A DNA stretch of 64,000 nucleotides from Athripsodes cinereus (Eukaryota > Arthropoda > Insecta > Trichoptera > Leptoceridae): positions 24,565,542 through 24,629,541 of the forward strand of contig OX388305.1 in assembly GCA_947579605.1 (NCBI GenBank), read 5' to 3'. The translations under genes were made by a program, and so were the position numbers. Below are positions 33,511 to 45,865 of this stretch, piece by piece. Under the pieces are notes generated by a model. It was not told the origin of the DNA. It saw only the letters and a program-made list of their open reading frames with translations, and ran no database searches. Position 1 is the stretch's first letter. Each line of letters begins with the position of its first letter.

Positions 33511-36500
33511 AAAAATGTTAATTATATATGCGTACCTACCTTTAGTCTTGTTTTATTATTCATAAAGTATTGTGTTTACTTGTTACTTTTCCTGCAACAC
33601 AAACAACGCCTTATTGTTATAATGAATAGAAAATTATTAATAGATAATAATTAGATATTACGTATTATTGAAATTTCAGAATGAAGCCTTTGTAATTTAT
33701 ACCGTTCATGGATATATAAGTGTTTATTATTCTTAGATTTTATTATGATTTAATTAGAAATAAAATATGAAAATAGTTTTGTTATCGTAATATTTAGATT
33801 TATATAAGTAATTCCAGTAGGAGTTTCTAGAATGTTATTTACAATTAGGTATATAGGATTTATATTCTCTAACCAAATCAGTCTGTTTTCATAACATTCG
33901 GGGATTCAGTAAGTTTCTAGGGAGTTTAAACTATATTTTCATTTAAATCAATCGCAACTGTTTTAAATTCGCAATATCATTTCATTACCACAAATAACAA
34001 TTTGAAAATGTCTTATTCTGAGGTATCGATTTCTGAGATTGGTCCTACACCCACATACCTATACATTTCAAAATAATTTAGGTAGATCAATAAAGTAAAA
34101 CTTTTTTAATGAATATATCAATTATTAAATATATTAATTATTCAATTATTAAATAAATATCAAACATGCGATACAATGATAACAATTAAATACAAAATGG
34201 TTATGTCCATAGTACAAATTTGAATTGCGAACCCTGGAGAGTGTGGGGGTCTAATGTTAAAGATGGCAAGGTTAAGATCCTTTTGATAAGAGGTGTTATG
34301 TTTCTAAAATAGGCTTTTGCGGTAGTTTTCCACAAACCGGCGTATCTTTAAAAGTGTTATTATTACAAGGCAATAGAAATTGGTATCTATAAATTACAAA
34401 TTGTTAAGCAAAACCAGTATATTACTGAATGAACAGTGTGTAGGTTTTATGAAGTATTTTTGTTGTGACTTTAAGATGTTGCTCTCGACAGCAACGTGTT
34501 TCAAAATATTTTCATTCAACAATACTTTCTAGAAGTAGTGATAACGTGCAATAGTGTTAAGGTAACAATACAAATAACAACATGTCAATCACATTTTGAA
34601 TATTGTATGTACTCCATCGTTGGAAGCTTTTGTCAATCTATTTCGTAATGTTTGTCTAACAGAATGTATGTCGTAGAGTCAACAACTTACATAAAGCTAT
34701 TTTATTTTGTCAGTAAGGTGTGAATTTACAGGTGTGGTTGTGTACTTCAGTTATATTGATGGGTAAATGATTGCAGGTGGGTATTGTATTATAGGATTTC
34801 ATTGATCAGTCTCTTTAAACTGCCAAAAGTTTAGTTAAGTATAAGGCACCGACGATGGACTAGGTCTAGGCCTCTGCCGATTAAGAATAAAGTCAGTGAA
34901 TGAAATCTGTTTGTTTTTTTTACTGTTATTATTTTAGTCTATGAGCCAAAAACGTATTATTTAGACATTTTACCCTAACTTGTTAACAATAGTGTCATTA
35001 TGTTACCATTCTCTCCGTTACCAATATTATTTATTTATAATTTCATACATGACACTAGGCCATTAAATATATAATTAAGTTATTTGCATTAATTTACTTG
35101 TAATAAAACTAATGAGTTCCATCAACATATTCATAGCATAATTTTTTGGTGATTTGCAAACATTTTTTACTTTTGTTTACACTTTTAATACGAATACGAT
35201 GAATTGATTCTTCCATATTTATAATAATATTGAACTTTTATGAATAAATTTAATAAATATATACTTACTTACCTAAAGTTTCTACTTTATTTTATGCACG
35301 TTGTATTATCTTATCCCTGAATTACGATGTTTTACACATACTTCATACATACAAATTTTGTTTGATCATAGATATAGATGTTTGTAAGTAGGCACCACCT
35401 ATTGTAATCTCCTAAATACCGCCACATATATCCATACTTTTTATAATATTAATGCCTACAAAAAATATAATTTTCCTGAAAGTATCTACAACAAATGACA
35501 AGTCTGCAAAAGACGTTCTTTTGAAGAGTTTTGAGAAGAGTAGGTACATCAACACAACAACAACAAAGACTTATTTAGCTGATACACATGAGTGTTTACA
35601 TTTCAACTTAACACTTTTACCGTATGTGGATTTTACGTCACTACCTACATGTTTGTCTATACAGCCTCCGTATGTTAGTGATGGGATGGAAGCAGTCATT
35701 TAAAAGTAGGGGGAGGCTAAATAAGAAGCAATATCATTTCAAATATTTTAGATAAGGTATGTTCATATTTACTTCTATCAATTTTTTTGAATTTGTAGAG
35801 CAAAATATATAACCGATTCTCACTTAGATTTGTAAAGAAATAATGTACACCTATTTACTGACATTATTTCTACAACAATACGAAAGATTGAATATACCTA
35901 AATTATTTTGTAGGGAAGTTATCGGTTTCATCATTCCACCAACTCCACCGATAAGTATGTACTTTTTTTAAGTCTTACTTGTTAACATTTTGTCAAACAG
36001 TTTTAAAGCTTGTGCTCTTAAAAATTAGCTGTATTTTTATTTAAAACAAACTTTGAAAATACATAAACAAATGAATTTTGTACGAAAATTTAACATTACT
36101 AGTGTAGAGAGTAATGTTGATAATTATTATATTATACATCCGGGATATTAGTGTCAGAATCAGAAATCGGTTACACCACTAACTTGTCTTAATATAGACA
36201 CGCACAAAGAAGTATAAATGTTATGATTTTGTATACAATTTTCTCAACAAAGTTTACCACGAAATATACTAAAAGTATTAATAATTATTCGTTTTTTTAT
36301 GTATACTAGTACATACATATGACATACTCTTCAACATGCAGACGCTTTATTTGTCTAATTATTAAGTTCTTTGTGAAGAATCTAGTCAAATTTTTATGAG
36401 TTGTCCTTTTGACTCACGCCTATTGTATTTTGTAAAATTCAATAGCTTATCTAATTTTAATCTAAAACAATATTTTTACCTTTATATTAAAAGAGTTAAA

Positions 36501-37020
36501 ATATTTAAAAAAAGGAAATGAATAAAATCCATTATATTTTTTTTTCATTTTTTATATAAAAAAAACTACATTAATAATTGGGTAGGCAAAAAGCAGAACG
36601 CTTGAGTAGAACCAATTATCTTTATTATTCGAATCAAAGCACTGTTTTTCTCAAGTATGTATGTATTATTTTTTGCTTAACATTATTATAAGCAGATAAT
36701 ATTACCTAATATTGTGTTAAAATATCCCGAGGTTAAACACAAGTACTTTTTTTACGTGTCTAAAGCAAAATTGAGCAATCCGCCTTCTTACACGTGTAAG
36801 TCTACTACTCTCATCTTACATATAATTATCTCATCTACATACAACCAGAAGAAGTTCAAATGAAAGATAGAAATGTTATGAATTAGTGTTTAGAACTTTC
36901 TAGTTTTTAAATTTTTGCGTCTTCCAATTTCTTATCAGTGATTAGTAGAAACTTTCATAGCACATATTATGATAAATTATCAAATAAAATAAAATAAATA
37001 TTTATTATTATTTTGTTTTG
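33511..37020. other. AT-rich non-coding DNA, nothing recognised
   Basis: About 3.5 kb. GTTGCT-CTCGAC-AGCAAC near 34480 is a small hairpin. The 83-codon + frame at 35452-35703 has a slightly less biased composition than its neighbours but no recognisable domain, so it is left unannotated. Confidence 0.45.
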
Positions 37021-37142
37021 TGTTACTGTTGAGTAAGACTAACGCACGACCGGTTTCGCGGACTCCGAGTTCGCATCATCAGGTGCTGATCTATACTATA
37101 TTATTATATTTTACACTACATATTAATAAGTGTAGTGTAAAA
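37021..37142. repeat. GC-rich transposon-like patch plus 12-bp hairpin
   Basis: GCACGACCGGTTTCGCGGAC, then TCCGAGTTCGCATCATCAGG, is a CpG-rich island in AT-rich DNA. It is followed by TTTTACACTACA (37109-37120) and TGTAGTGTAAAA (37131-37142), a perfect 12-bp inverted repeat with a 10-base loop. It resembles the end of a mobile element, but no partner end was found. Confidence 0.4.
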
Positions 37143-37329
37143 CTATTTCTATTTTGATATTGACTTAGTATGCTGCTTATGCATATCGGAAAGAAGGCTT
37201 TGCAGTATTTGTCATATTTATTTATTCGTTTGATTTATACATAATAAAAAGGTAAAGCACTGAGGGAACAAAATGTTTCAATTGTACAGACAACTCCAAT
37301 ATTGATGATTAAAATATGTAATTTAGTAA

Positions 37330-37440
37330 AAATAAAAATAAATAAAATAAAATAATCCTTATTGTGGAATAAACAATATAACACAAATGGCGGGTTTATT
37401 GCCTTTAGGCAATTTCTACCAACCAACCAAAAGTGACAGA
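37330..37440 (-). repeat. LINE 3'-end-like dispersed repeat, copy Z3
   Basis: GGCGGGTTTATTGCCTTTAG, then GCAATTTCTACCAACCAACC, is the best-preserved copy. On the minus strand a run of ATTTT/ATTTATTT units (about 37331-37355) follows the CAATAAGG signal, consistent with a retroposon tail. The 5' limit is unclear. Confidence 0.55.
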
Positions 37441-39679
37441 GATACAAGACACAATTAAAATTGATGTACACATCCAAGTACACAAAAGAAAAAAAAGACG
37501 TAATAAAAAACAAGTAAAATATATATAGGTACATACAACCAAAAATAATTGCACTTACAGAAGAAAACTTACTCAGTGTGTATACATATTACCTTAAATA
37601 CATGCTCAATTGCCTACAAAACATCGTCCAACAATATAATGTGTCATAATTCAAAGCATTATTATGTAAGATATTTCCTTGTAATTACATCTTTGTATAT
37701 CACAGGATGCGATGCGTCAAACTTTGATACATTACATCTAAATAAATCAACAACATCATTCAGCTATATAGGAATTTATCGTGAACTAACCAGGAATAGA
37801 ATTGATTATCCTGATCTACGAGTATTCATATGTTTTATTATTCTTTATCTCGCAATACTTTATATGTTATTATCGTATTATATAATCTTCGAATGATTGA
37901 CGTTTATATTGAGTTTCATATTATATAAATAGTAAGTATAAAACTTTATTATTACCTTCGATAATACTTTATACGTCAAATCACATTTGATTAATACGTC
38001 TTCGAACAATTGTGTTGCTCATTATTATAAAAATAACAAAACGCATACTCATCTCCAAGTACTACTAAGTATGATACATTGACTACCTTTTCTTACTTAC
38101 TCGCTCACCTCCTTACTATCTGTTGCGCAAGAAAGAATAACATATTACATTGATAGCTACTGAATAACTAGATGAGGCACGCAGAACATTTTTTTATGTT
38201 TTCTTTCAAGTTACGTAAACTAATTATAAATAAGTGAGTCACGAAGAGAGAAATTATTCCGAAATACTAAAAGAAAGAAAAATATAAAAATTCATTCAAA
38301 AGTACCTACGGTCATATAAAATACAAAATAATAAATACAGTTTTATATGTTTTATGAAATCCAATGAAACATATACGCTCACACATAAAATGTTATTCTG
38401 TCGTTTAAATTTACTTTTAGCGAATAATTTATGAAATCTGAATAAACAACTCGACATTAGTCTAATATTAACCTAATGATAACCGCTAGTTTAATATTGC
38501 ATGGAAAAAGTTTGTAAAGGAGTAAATTTCCTTATATAATTGTTGACATATTGTGAAGGTCCAATGCACTTCTAGTACTCGTACTTAGTAATACATGAGT
38601 TACTCATAATATTGTTACTATAGCCGGTGCATCTAGAATGACACAGTATAGGTATCTCTACGTACTAACGTAACAATATTGTGATCCGGTGATAGCATGT
38701 ATGGAGGTATGAGTAATATTATCTAGAGTGTTCAGTTCAATGTCCGAAACCGACTTTTGATTGTTTTAAAATATTTATTTTTTCTTCGAAATGCAGTGTG
38801 ACTTTTATTCAAAATATTTTGAGGGAATAAAAAACCATCGTACTCAAAGAATTATTATCTATGAAAGTAATAAAGCAAGTCTCCCATTATTTAATGACAC
38901 AAAAAGAACAAGTTCTATATTCATTATATAATACCTATTTCTCCACTGGCTACATTTTTTTAATATCTTTCATTTGAGTAAAAATTGTTTTAATGGCACA
39001 AATCAGTCGAATTGGTTAGGTAGCTTATTAAATAATAAAAATTATGTACTTAACCAATAAAATTGCGTTTACTACATAAATTAGGTTAACGTTTCGTGAC
39101 GCTTTTACTCTAGATAAATATTTCAAACTATTAACAATTTGAACACGAATTATGTGCTGCAAAGTGGTCAATAGTTATTTAAACAAGTTGCATCATTGTA
39201 ACAATCCGGTATCTACATAGTTGATAATCTGTGGTTTTCATGATGATGTGTGGTGTTGCACTTAGTGGGAAGACACAGACTTAGGAACCTAATAATAATA
39301 TTAGATACGTGCATTGAGTTCGAGCGTCCGCTTCGTATGTATTAGATGTTGTCACTCATTTGACGCTTCGAATAGTCCCAACCTACATAGGTACTTGTAC
39401 TTATAACATGCCACGTTTTATACATAAAGTTTAACGCCATGTCATTATTATTACGTACTAGCATTATGATATTATACCTATATACCTACTTAGTTTAACC
39501 GCATGCTGCACTCGTAAAGTGTTGCACTTGTATTTTCTTTTTAACACAATCAACCAATCCTTAGGGTTTCATGAATATTAAATATTGTTAAATTGACTTA
39601 TATTGTTATGTCATCTGTTTTATAAGTATATATACTTAGTGAGCTACAATCCATTGGATTGGTCTACAAGGAGTTTGGA
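37441..39679. other. AT-rich non-coding DNA, nothing recognised
   Basis: It includes a 115-codon + frame at 37549-37896, which is rich in I/Y/L and has no domain. It begins inside low-complexity sequence and is judged a chance frame. Confidence 0.45.
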
Positions 39680-40055
39680 TTTTCTTTTCCATTCGCCTCT
39701 AGTTTAACTAGTCTCTTTAATTCGACGTATGTATGTGCTGTGGCACTGTGGTTCACATCCTACAGTTAGTCCATATAAACATGTCTTGGTTGGTCTCTAC
39801 CATTTCTGCCTTCGGTCATACCCTCCGCGATGATGATAAGTAGTTGTGGGTGTCTAATGTTGTGGCCAATCCAGTTAGCTCGTTGTTGGCTATTTTTTTC
39901 AAGGAGTTGCCTTTTTTAGCCTACCCTGTTTAACACTTCTTCGTTTTCGACGTGTTCGACCAATGGATCTTCAGCATGCGTTTCTAGCTCTGTAGCACCA
40001 CATCTCAAAGGTCTCCAACCGTCCGCTTTCACTCTCGCTGATGGTCCATACAAAG
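39680..40055 (-). mobile_element. LINE F4, decayed RT C-terminus
   Basis: On the minus strand, broken frames give LETFEMWCY, RMLKIHW, a KRQLLEKN-like piece, RANWIGHNIRHP, then IIAEGMTEGRNG and VELKRLV. This order matches the C-terminal thumb region of LINE RTs of the RANWIGHxxRH type. At least two frameshifts and several stops are present, so the copy is old. It belongs to a family distinct from F1-F3. Confidence 0.75.
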
Positions 40056-40135
40056 GATACAATCGATTGACAATCTCTTAACAAGACGAAAGACGTCTCT
40101 CTCGTAAATCAATCGAATAGTAGAATAAAACATTA
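40040..40135 (-). repeat. Dispersed repeat Q, copy 1
   Basis: The stretch around 40082-40104 (minus strand: AGAGAGACGTCTTTCGTCTT) is identical over 21 bases to 55128-55148, and flanking bases (GTTTTATTCTACTA, then ATTGTCAATC) also match. The two copies have opposite orientation and share about 75-90 bp. The nature of the element is unknown. Confidence 0.65.
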
Positions 40136-40457
40136 TTTTTCTATGGAATTTTACTACCTAAACACGAACACAGTAAATAAGTGTGAAAATATTCCAATTT
40201 TTGAGAAGAAATCTGAAAATATTCCATTTTTATTACATTACTTCAAATTGTTACTACCTAATGGTTAATCATAGCCTTCATACCTGTGCAAGTAATTCCT
40301 TCATAGTAGCAGTAGATCCTTAGCAGTTATTTCTCTAATCTTCGCTTCCGCATCGCTTCTGAAACCAGTCATACTTGTTGTTATCCAGCCAGGACTTATA
40401 TATTATAGAGTAGTTATGAGGTATTTGTTGCTATTTCTATACACAGCAAATGAAGTA

Positions 40458-40511
40458 GTTCGCACACTGTATAGAACCATGAGTGTTCGCACACTGTATA
40501 GAACCATGAGT
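40458..40511. repeat. 27-bp tandem duplication
   Basis: GTTCGCACACTGTATAGAAC plus CATGAGT is present twice without a mismatch, so the duplication is recent. Confidence 0.85.
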
Positions 40512-42267
40512 TGAGTAAATTCTCAACTAATAATCACAACATCCTTGCCTACAATTGCCTGAAGCCTCTGTAAGAGTTTGATATGGTTCTTATTAACTTA
40601 ATAGTAACAGAATCACATTAAGGTCTCTCTTATACTAAAGTTAGCTTTTATTAAATGAAAAACCTCGCAAACTAATCTAGTCAATTAAATCAAAGCCTAA
40701 CTCGTAAAACAATTTGTTGTACGATGCACATACTTACTCAATGTTACACCGGATTTTCACCTTTTTTTCTTTTATCGATACGAACGTTACTCTATGACAT
40801 TATTTTTGACATTTAAAATAGCAGCTTTGTGTTGTTCTATGACCAGTAGGCGCCAAAAACATTTGACACTTATGAGGAATAATTTAGCCACTCATAAAGA
40901 GTAGTCTGTGTGTATTGTGTATGACCTAAAGTTTTTTTTTTTTTTTCTGACACCATTATTCCTCAGGCTATTCGTCCTGCTGTGTGCCAGAACTCTTTCA
41001 ATTATTTATAACTTTGTTATTTTTCTTTCGTATACTCGTCTTAAGATTTCATTGTATTTTAATCAGCCGTGCACTTTACTGTTTAATCATCATTGTAATT
41101 AAGCCTTTTACAAAACTTTCTAAGAATTTTTAATTGTTCATCTATTTCTTTAACAAGTTGCATTCTTTATTCACAGCAGAGATTATAACAAGCATTTTTT
41201 TTGTATAACTAAATCATAATAAGATTTTTCTCTCCTTCGAATTTCTTATAATCAAGCTTATTCTTGAAATCGAAATAATAGTTACTATGCACAAAGAGGG
41301 GAGACTAGCAGGATAGGTGGTCATTAGACTTATAAACAATTCTTTTGATTTTAATTTAAAACAGATTTTTCTTTAAAGATGATTTTGAATTTAAAATAAA
41401 CCTTAATACACTCCAGACACTTTCACAGCACGCAATATACTTGTGTCGTGGTGGAGTGGGTCAACATTGTGTGGAACTGAATTCAGTATGTCTTCATTGA
41501 TAGTCCAAGGCTCCATAGGCAACAGCAAAACTCATGTTTGTATGTATCTTATATGAAAATAAATGTAAGTGTCACTGCATTTCTTGATTAATAAATAATT
41601 TAATAGGTACGTGTAAAAAAATGAGTTATAGTAATTATGTACTACACCACATAAATTTATCTGGTGTAGTACTTAATTAATATAACCAAATATTTTTTTA
41701 AATGTTTCGTGATTACCACATTGCTAGTGCCAATAAAATCAAACAAAATGCGTAAAAACAATAAGTAAATCAATGGTAAGTTCAACTTGTAACTTCTATG
41801 GTATAAAAGGATAATTTAGTAATATCGTTAAATAAATAAAAACACAAAAGTAATGAAGCCAGTTTTGCCGCAAACAAATCCCATAGGAATCAACAAAGGT
41901 TGGCTAGCAGCGCTTATACAGTTAGTACCTACTACGGGAAGGATGTACTTACTATGTACGTACGTATATACTTAGCCGTTCACAATATATTATTTATTCG
42001 CCAGCCAAAAATAACGATTCATAGAGTATCGGAACAATATTTTTGATTCGTTTATAAGTAGGTATGTATCATAGACATTTGGATCTCACATAAAGTGAGA
42101 ATATTCTTTTACAATACATAAAATATTTTTTTTATAAAATATATAGGTACATATCTTTTACAACACATAAAATATATTTGTTTCATAAAATAATTAAATT
42201 AACTTTGTGATAATATACAATATTTAAATTATTTATGTTAATGAAAAATAAATTCCTTTTTTTATTT
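40512..42267. other. AT-rich non-coding DNA with a small duplication
   Basis: Near 42107-42190, TCTTTTACAATACATAAAAT and TCTTTTACAACACATAAAAT occur about 46 bp apart. Near 41440-41540 the sequence is somewhat GC-richer but without a supported frame. Confidence 0.4.
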
Positions 42268-42393
42268 CAGCGATGAAGTTTGCCATCCACCCTGATTTTT
42301 TTGTTGGCATGAACAGCTTGCATTTTTATTATATACAGCTGGTTTGTTGGCTGCTCCACTTCTCGTATAAGATATGCAGTGATGATATAGTAG
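42268..42393 (+). mobile_element. SINE-like R1 copy, 3' half
   Basis: CAGCGATGAAGTTTGCCATC, then GCTGGTTTGTTGGCTGCTCC and TATGCAGTGATGATATAGTA, match the minus strand of the full copy. The GATATAGTAG tail start is preserved. Confidence 0.65.
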
Positions 42394-42699
42394 GTAATAG
42401 TTATTGGTTGAATTTCCACACCATTAACGCACTTTAACTTCGCTCAATTTTAAATTCATTATTTAAATTGTTTGTTTGTTTATATAATACACTGACATGT
42501 CATTCCACAAACTCTGGAGCCTAGAAATAAATGTTTTTTTTTTAATTTATAAGTAAGGACGTTACAGTTTTTCAAATACCAAGGCATTTGTTTGTTGAGC
42601 TTAGTTCAGCGCTCAATGTGAATGAAGTGCTACTAAATTGATTCAAAGAAATCTCCTTTTCCACAGAAATACCACGAGGACGACGATATTAACTTCTAC

Positions 42700-42780
42700 T
42701 GTTCAGCCATAAGGAATGCCATCCATCCTCAATGTCTTATTTTTTATCGACAGTATCACTATCAGTTAGTATACTGTATG
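42700..42780 (+). mobile_element. SINE-like R1 copy, short fragment
   Basis: GTTCAGCCATAAGGAATGCC, then ATCCATCCTCAATGTCTTAT, correspond to the middle of R1. It lies about 300 bp after the previous copy and in the same orientation. Confidence 0.5.
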
Positions 42781-43673
42781 ATAAAAGTATATATATAACG
42801 ATGTAAATACTAATCAAATTCAATTTGTTATAAAAAAATCTCTCCCCGCCACACTAGTGAAATATTCCGTGATGGTGTAGGAGTGTCCATTTCCACAATT
42901 TGTGAATTTGTCATTTTAATTTCATTATACTATTTAAAAGATAATTTTGTGATTTGTTTCCGGGTTTGAAATTTGTAAATAATTAACAAATATTGTCATT
43001 TATCCGAATGATTTTCAGATATTTGAATACACAAATAGTACAACGTTCCCTCCCGAAATCAAATAATACACTTTATTACGCATTTATTCATGTCATTAAA
43101 AGGCACACAACACAAACATAGTAAATACCTACATACACATGTTATAAATATTTGTGTTATGTCGAAATGTAATCATTCACGGATTTTATCAACTTTAACG
43201 ATCTCGTTCTTAATTTATCATATTTAGATGATTGAATTTTGTTATTATTGGGTGTATTGATATAAAATATAATTTATAAACATTTCACATCCGGTGTATT
43301 ACCTAGATGTAAGGAAAAATGTTTGTAATATGTTAAAAGCTGGTTCCATTTATAAATATATCAGACTACATGAAATATCTCTGAAGGTCAACAATAAATA
43401 AATTCTCATACTAGGCAGAGAGGACAAAACATCATACTATTAATTGAGTTGACGTTTATTTTATGAAACTCCATGTTTATGTATGGAAGAAAACATAATT
43501 GGTTTCAGTTTTACTTGATATTTTATTAATTAGTGACCTGTTTACAACTTACTAAGTCTACAAATTCTGATTAGTTTGAAAATAATTTTGTTTGTCGAAA
43601 CCAGGTCCCTATATAACTAAATAGAAAGTAAAACTAAACTAATTTCTTCCATATATAAACATTGTATTGATCG
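42781..43673. other. AT-rich non-coding DNA, nothing recognised
   Basis: No gene or repeat family recognised. Confidence 0.4.
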
Positions 43674-43810
43674 GTCCTTGGAGGCGTGAGGCGTTTAGGC
43701 AGGCGGAAGATAGGGCGCGGTGGAGGAGCTTTTCGCTTGGTTGAGGTCATTGTGGTCACGATCCTCAGCATTGTAGGACCGACTTGGAAGAAGAGATTGA
43801 TTGGTCCTAG
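43674..43810 (+). mobile_element. LINE F5, RT C-terminal fragment
   Basis: One + frame reads RREAFRQAEDRARWRSFSLG, a stop, then GHCGHDPQHCRTDLEEE. AEDRxRWR followed by HDPQH is a familiar ending of LINE ORF2 proteins. The GC content is far above the flanks. The better-looking 67-codon frame at 43686 is in another phase and is a shadow. No tail or target duplication was identified. Confidence 0.6.
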
Positions 43811-45781
43811 TGTATTCCTTTCGCTTCCTCCACTTCTGCGCGGTTGCTCATCATCGTATTATTCTGTAAACGTTAAATCATCGAAATGAAGTGAAGCTAC
43901 CTCTCTTTTCAAAAAATTATCTCTTTTCCACACTTGTTCGCGAATCATCAATGGATTTTACATTTTTTACTCAACGGTGAGATTAAATGCCTTCAAGATG
44001 ATTTTATTTATTTATTTTATACATATAATAAAACAATTTACATTACTTATACAAATAATTTCTTAAATATTAATATTATTTTATTTTTTTTCAACCTCGA
44101 AAAGAGTGGAGTGCATTTTATTGTATTAATTCAATTTCCAGTCTATATTAAAGGTGATGCTAGAGTCAGTAGTATTTCTATAAAACGAGTATTATAATTA
44201 CTTCATACGTCGAGGTAAGTCATTAGTTATCTTACTTATATATATATTTTTTTGAACTTGTTAATATTTCTTTATTTATATCATGACACCGTTTGACTTA
44301 TTCTTTCCGTTTTGTATTTGATAAGATTAACATTGTTAGCTTATACTTAAACATTTTCCTTACCCACATAGCATAGCCACACATAAAACGTTTCATACTA
44401 ACAAGTTTTGTACCTACATAATATACAAGTAAAGAATATTATATCAATTGCTTCTTCAACTTTTATTAGTGTACTGTACTTAATGCACTCGCATCCTGTC
44501 TTTAAACATTTAACGCCATCGTTTTAATAGCAAAGTTAATCTACTGTATTTCATACATAGCGTTTGATGCATTGTACAAAGCGTAAACAGGTACCTAATA
44601 AAATAAAGCTCTTTGCGTTCGTCATTATTTTATGTCCGTCTTTTTACCAATATCATCCCTATTCATAATATAGAATAGTTATGTACATACTACTTCATAT
44701 ATATTATATCTGACGAAGAGGATCAAACAGAGGTAAGCGGCGTTGTTCCTACGAAATATATATATAGGCAAAATAATTCTGCGTTGCAAATTGTTTTTGG
44801 GGCATTTTGGTCATGAAAAATAAATCGCCTGCTAATTTTAGGGACCTACTAAAATTTAGAATTTTCGGTGAATGGCTATTATATAATAAAGATAATACAA
44901 TAAATTATTTAGTGAGTATGATTTCGAATTTTTCTATTTTCGAACTAACCATGGTTTTTAAGCCGGGGATATTTTTTTGATGTTGTGAATACGGGTGTTT
45001 TTTTTTTATCTACTAATCATATTGACGTACAATCTTACTAAAATCGTTCATCACTGTTGTACTAACTCGTGTATTGTATCATATTTTAGGTATGATATAT
45101 TTTTTATTGATATTCCATTTGATAAATTTATCTTGTATATTAAAACATATTTTATGTGTCTTCTCTGTAAATAAAAAAAGTGAATTGTATAAAAAAATTG
45201 TACCTACACGATTACTGTTCATCAATCTCCGACGATCTGGACGTTAATAAATACGTTTACGTACATAAAATATTGTGTACTTTTATGTAGCGCATTATAC
45301 GATGATATACATACTGTGGATATGTGTTGTGATGGAAGGTGAGTGTGTTTATATTTTTATAATACACCTCCATTTTTATACAGCGCCGCTACCCACTCTG
45401 AATGTATCTATCTATGTACTCCTACGTCATTAATCTTCCTTTATCTAAGCGTCATTCAACCAGTCTAACTTTTATCCGTGTGCAATAGAATAAACGTGTA
45501 TCCTTTTTTATACTTAATAATAATAATACAATAATATAATACAAATCAAGCAAAACTGGTTACTTTTATTATTGTTATACCTACCAAAATAAGTTCAGAA
45601 CAGTTTGAATTTAAGTCCTAGAAACACACATACACAATACATCAGTTTTAACTGTAGATCATTACAATAGATACTATGTTTTTTATTATGATGATATCAT
45701 TAAAGATAACAATTGATATATGTATTAGGGAACGGAGGACATTAATTTTACCGATATCATGTATTATTAGGTATACTAGGA
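43811..45781. other. AT-rich non-coding DNA, nothing firmly recognised
   Basis: Near 44700-44738 a short open stretch ISDEEDQTE ends at a GGTAAGC donor-like site, but upstream it runs into AT-rich sequence and no acceptor or continuation is convincing. Confidence 0.4.
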
Positions 45782-45865
45782 GCATCCTGGCTGTCGCATG
45801 TTTTGAGAATGGCCAGTAAGAACCTCATTCCACAAGTTTTCCGATGACCTGGACGTCCCATTTTC
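45782..45865 (+). mobile_element. LINE F2 fragment
   Basis: The + strand codes for SWLSHVLRMASKNLIPQVFR, then a stop and PGRP, matching SWLGHVLRMPNDSWPKRALF of F2. The nucleotide match GCATGTTTTGAGAATGGCCA to the F2 copy (minus strand of 21688-21712) is close. It is short, with both ends lost. Confidence 0.7.

Noticed and set aside
35452..35703. 83-codon + frame with a somewhat normal composition
   Set aside because: No domain, no neighbouring exon signals, no second copy; kept only as a note.
37549..37896. 115-codon + frame
   Set aside because: Starts in low-complexity sequence, rich in I/Y/L, with no recognisable motif; not supported.
43686..43889. 67-codon + frame starting MRRLGRRKIGRGGG
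   Set aside because: The neighbouring phase encodes the LINE F5 ending (AEDRARWR and HDPQH); this frame is a shadow.
44690..44745. Exon-like ISDEEDQTE ending at GGTAAGC
   Set aside because: Too short, the upstream frame dissolves in AT-rich DNA, and there is no matching acceptor or second exon.
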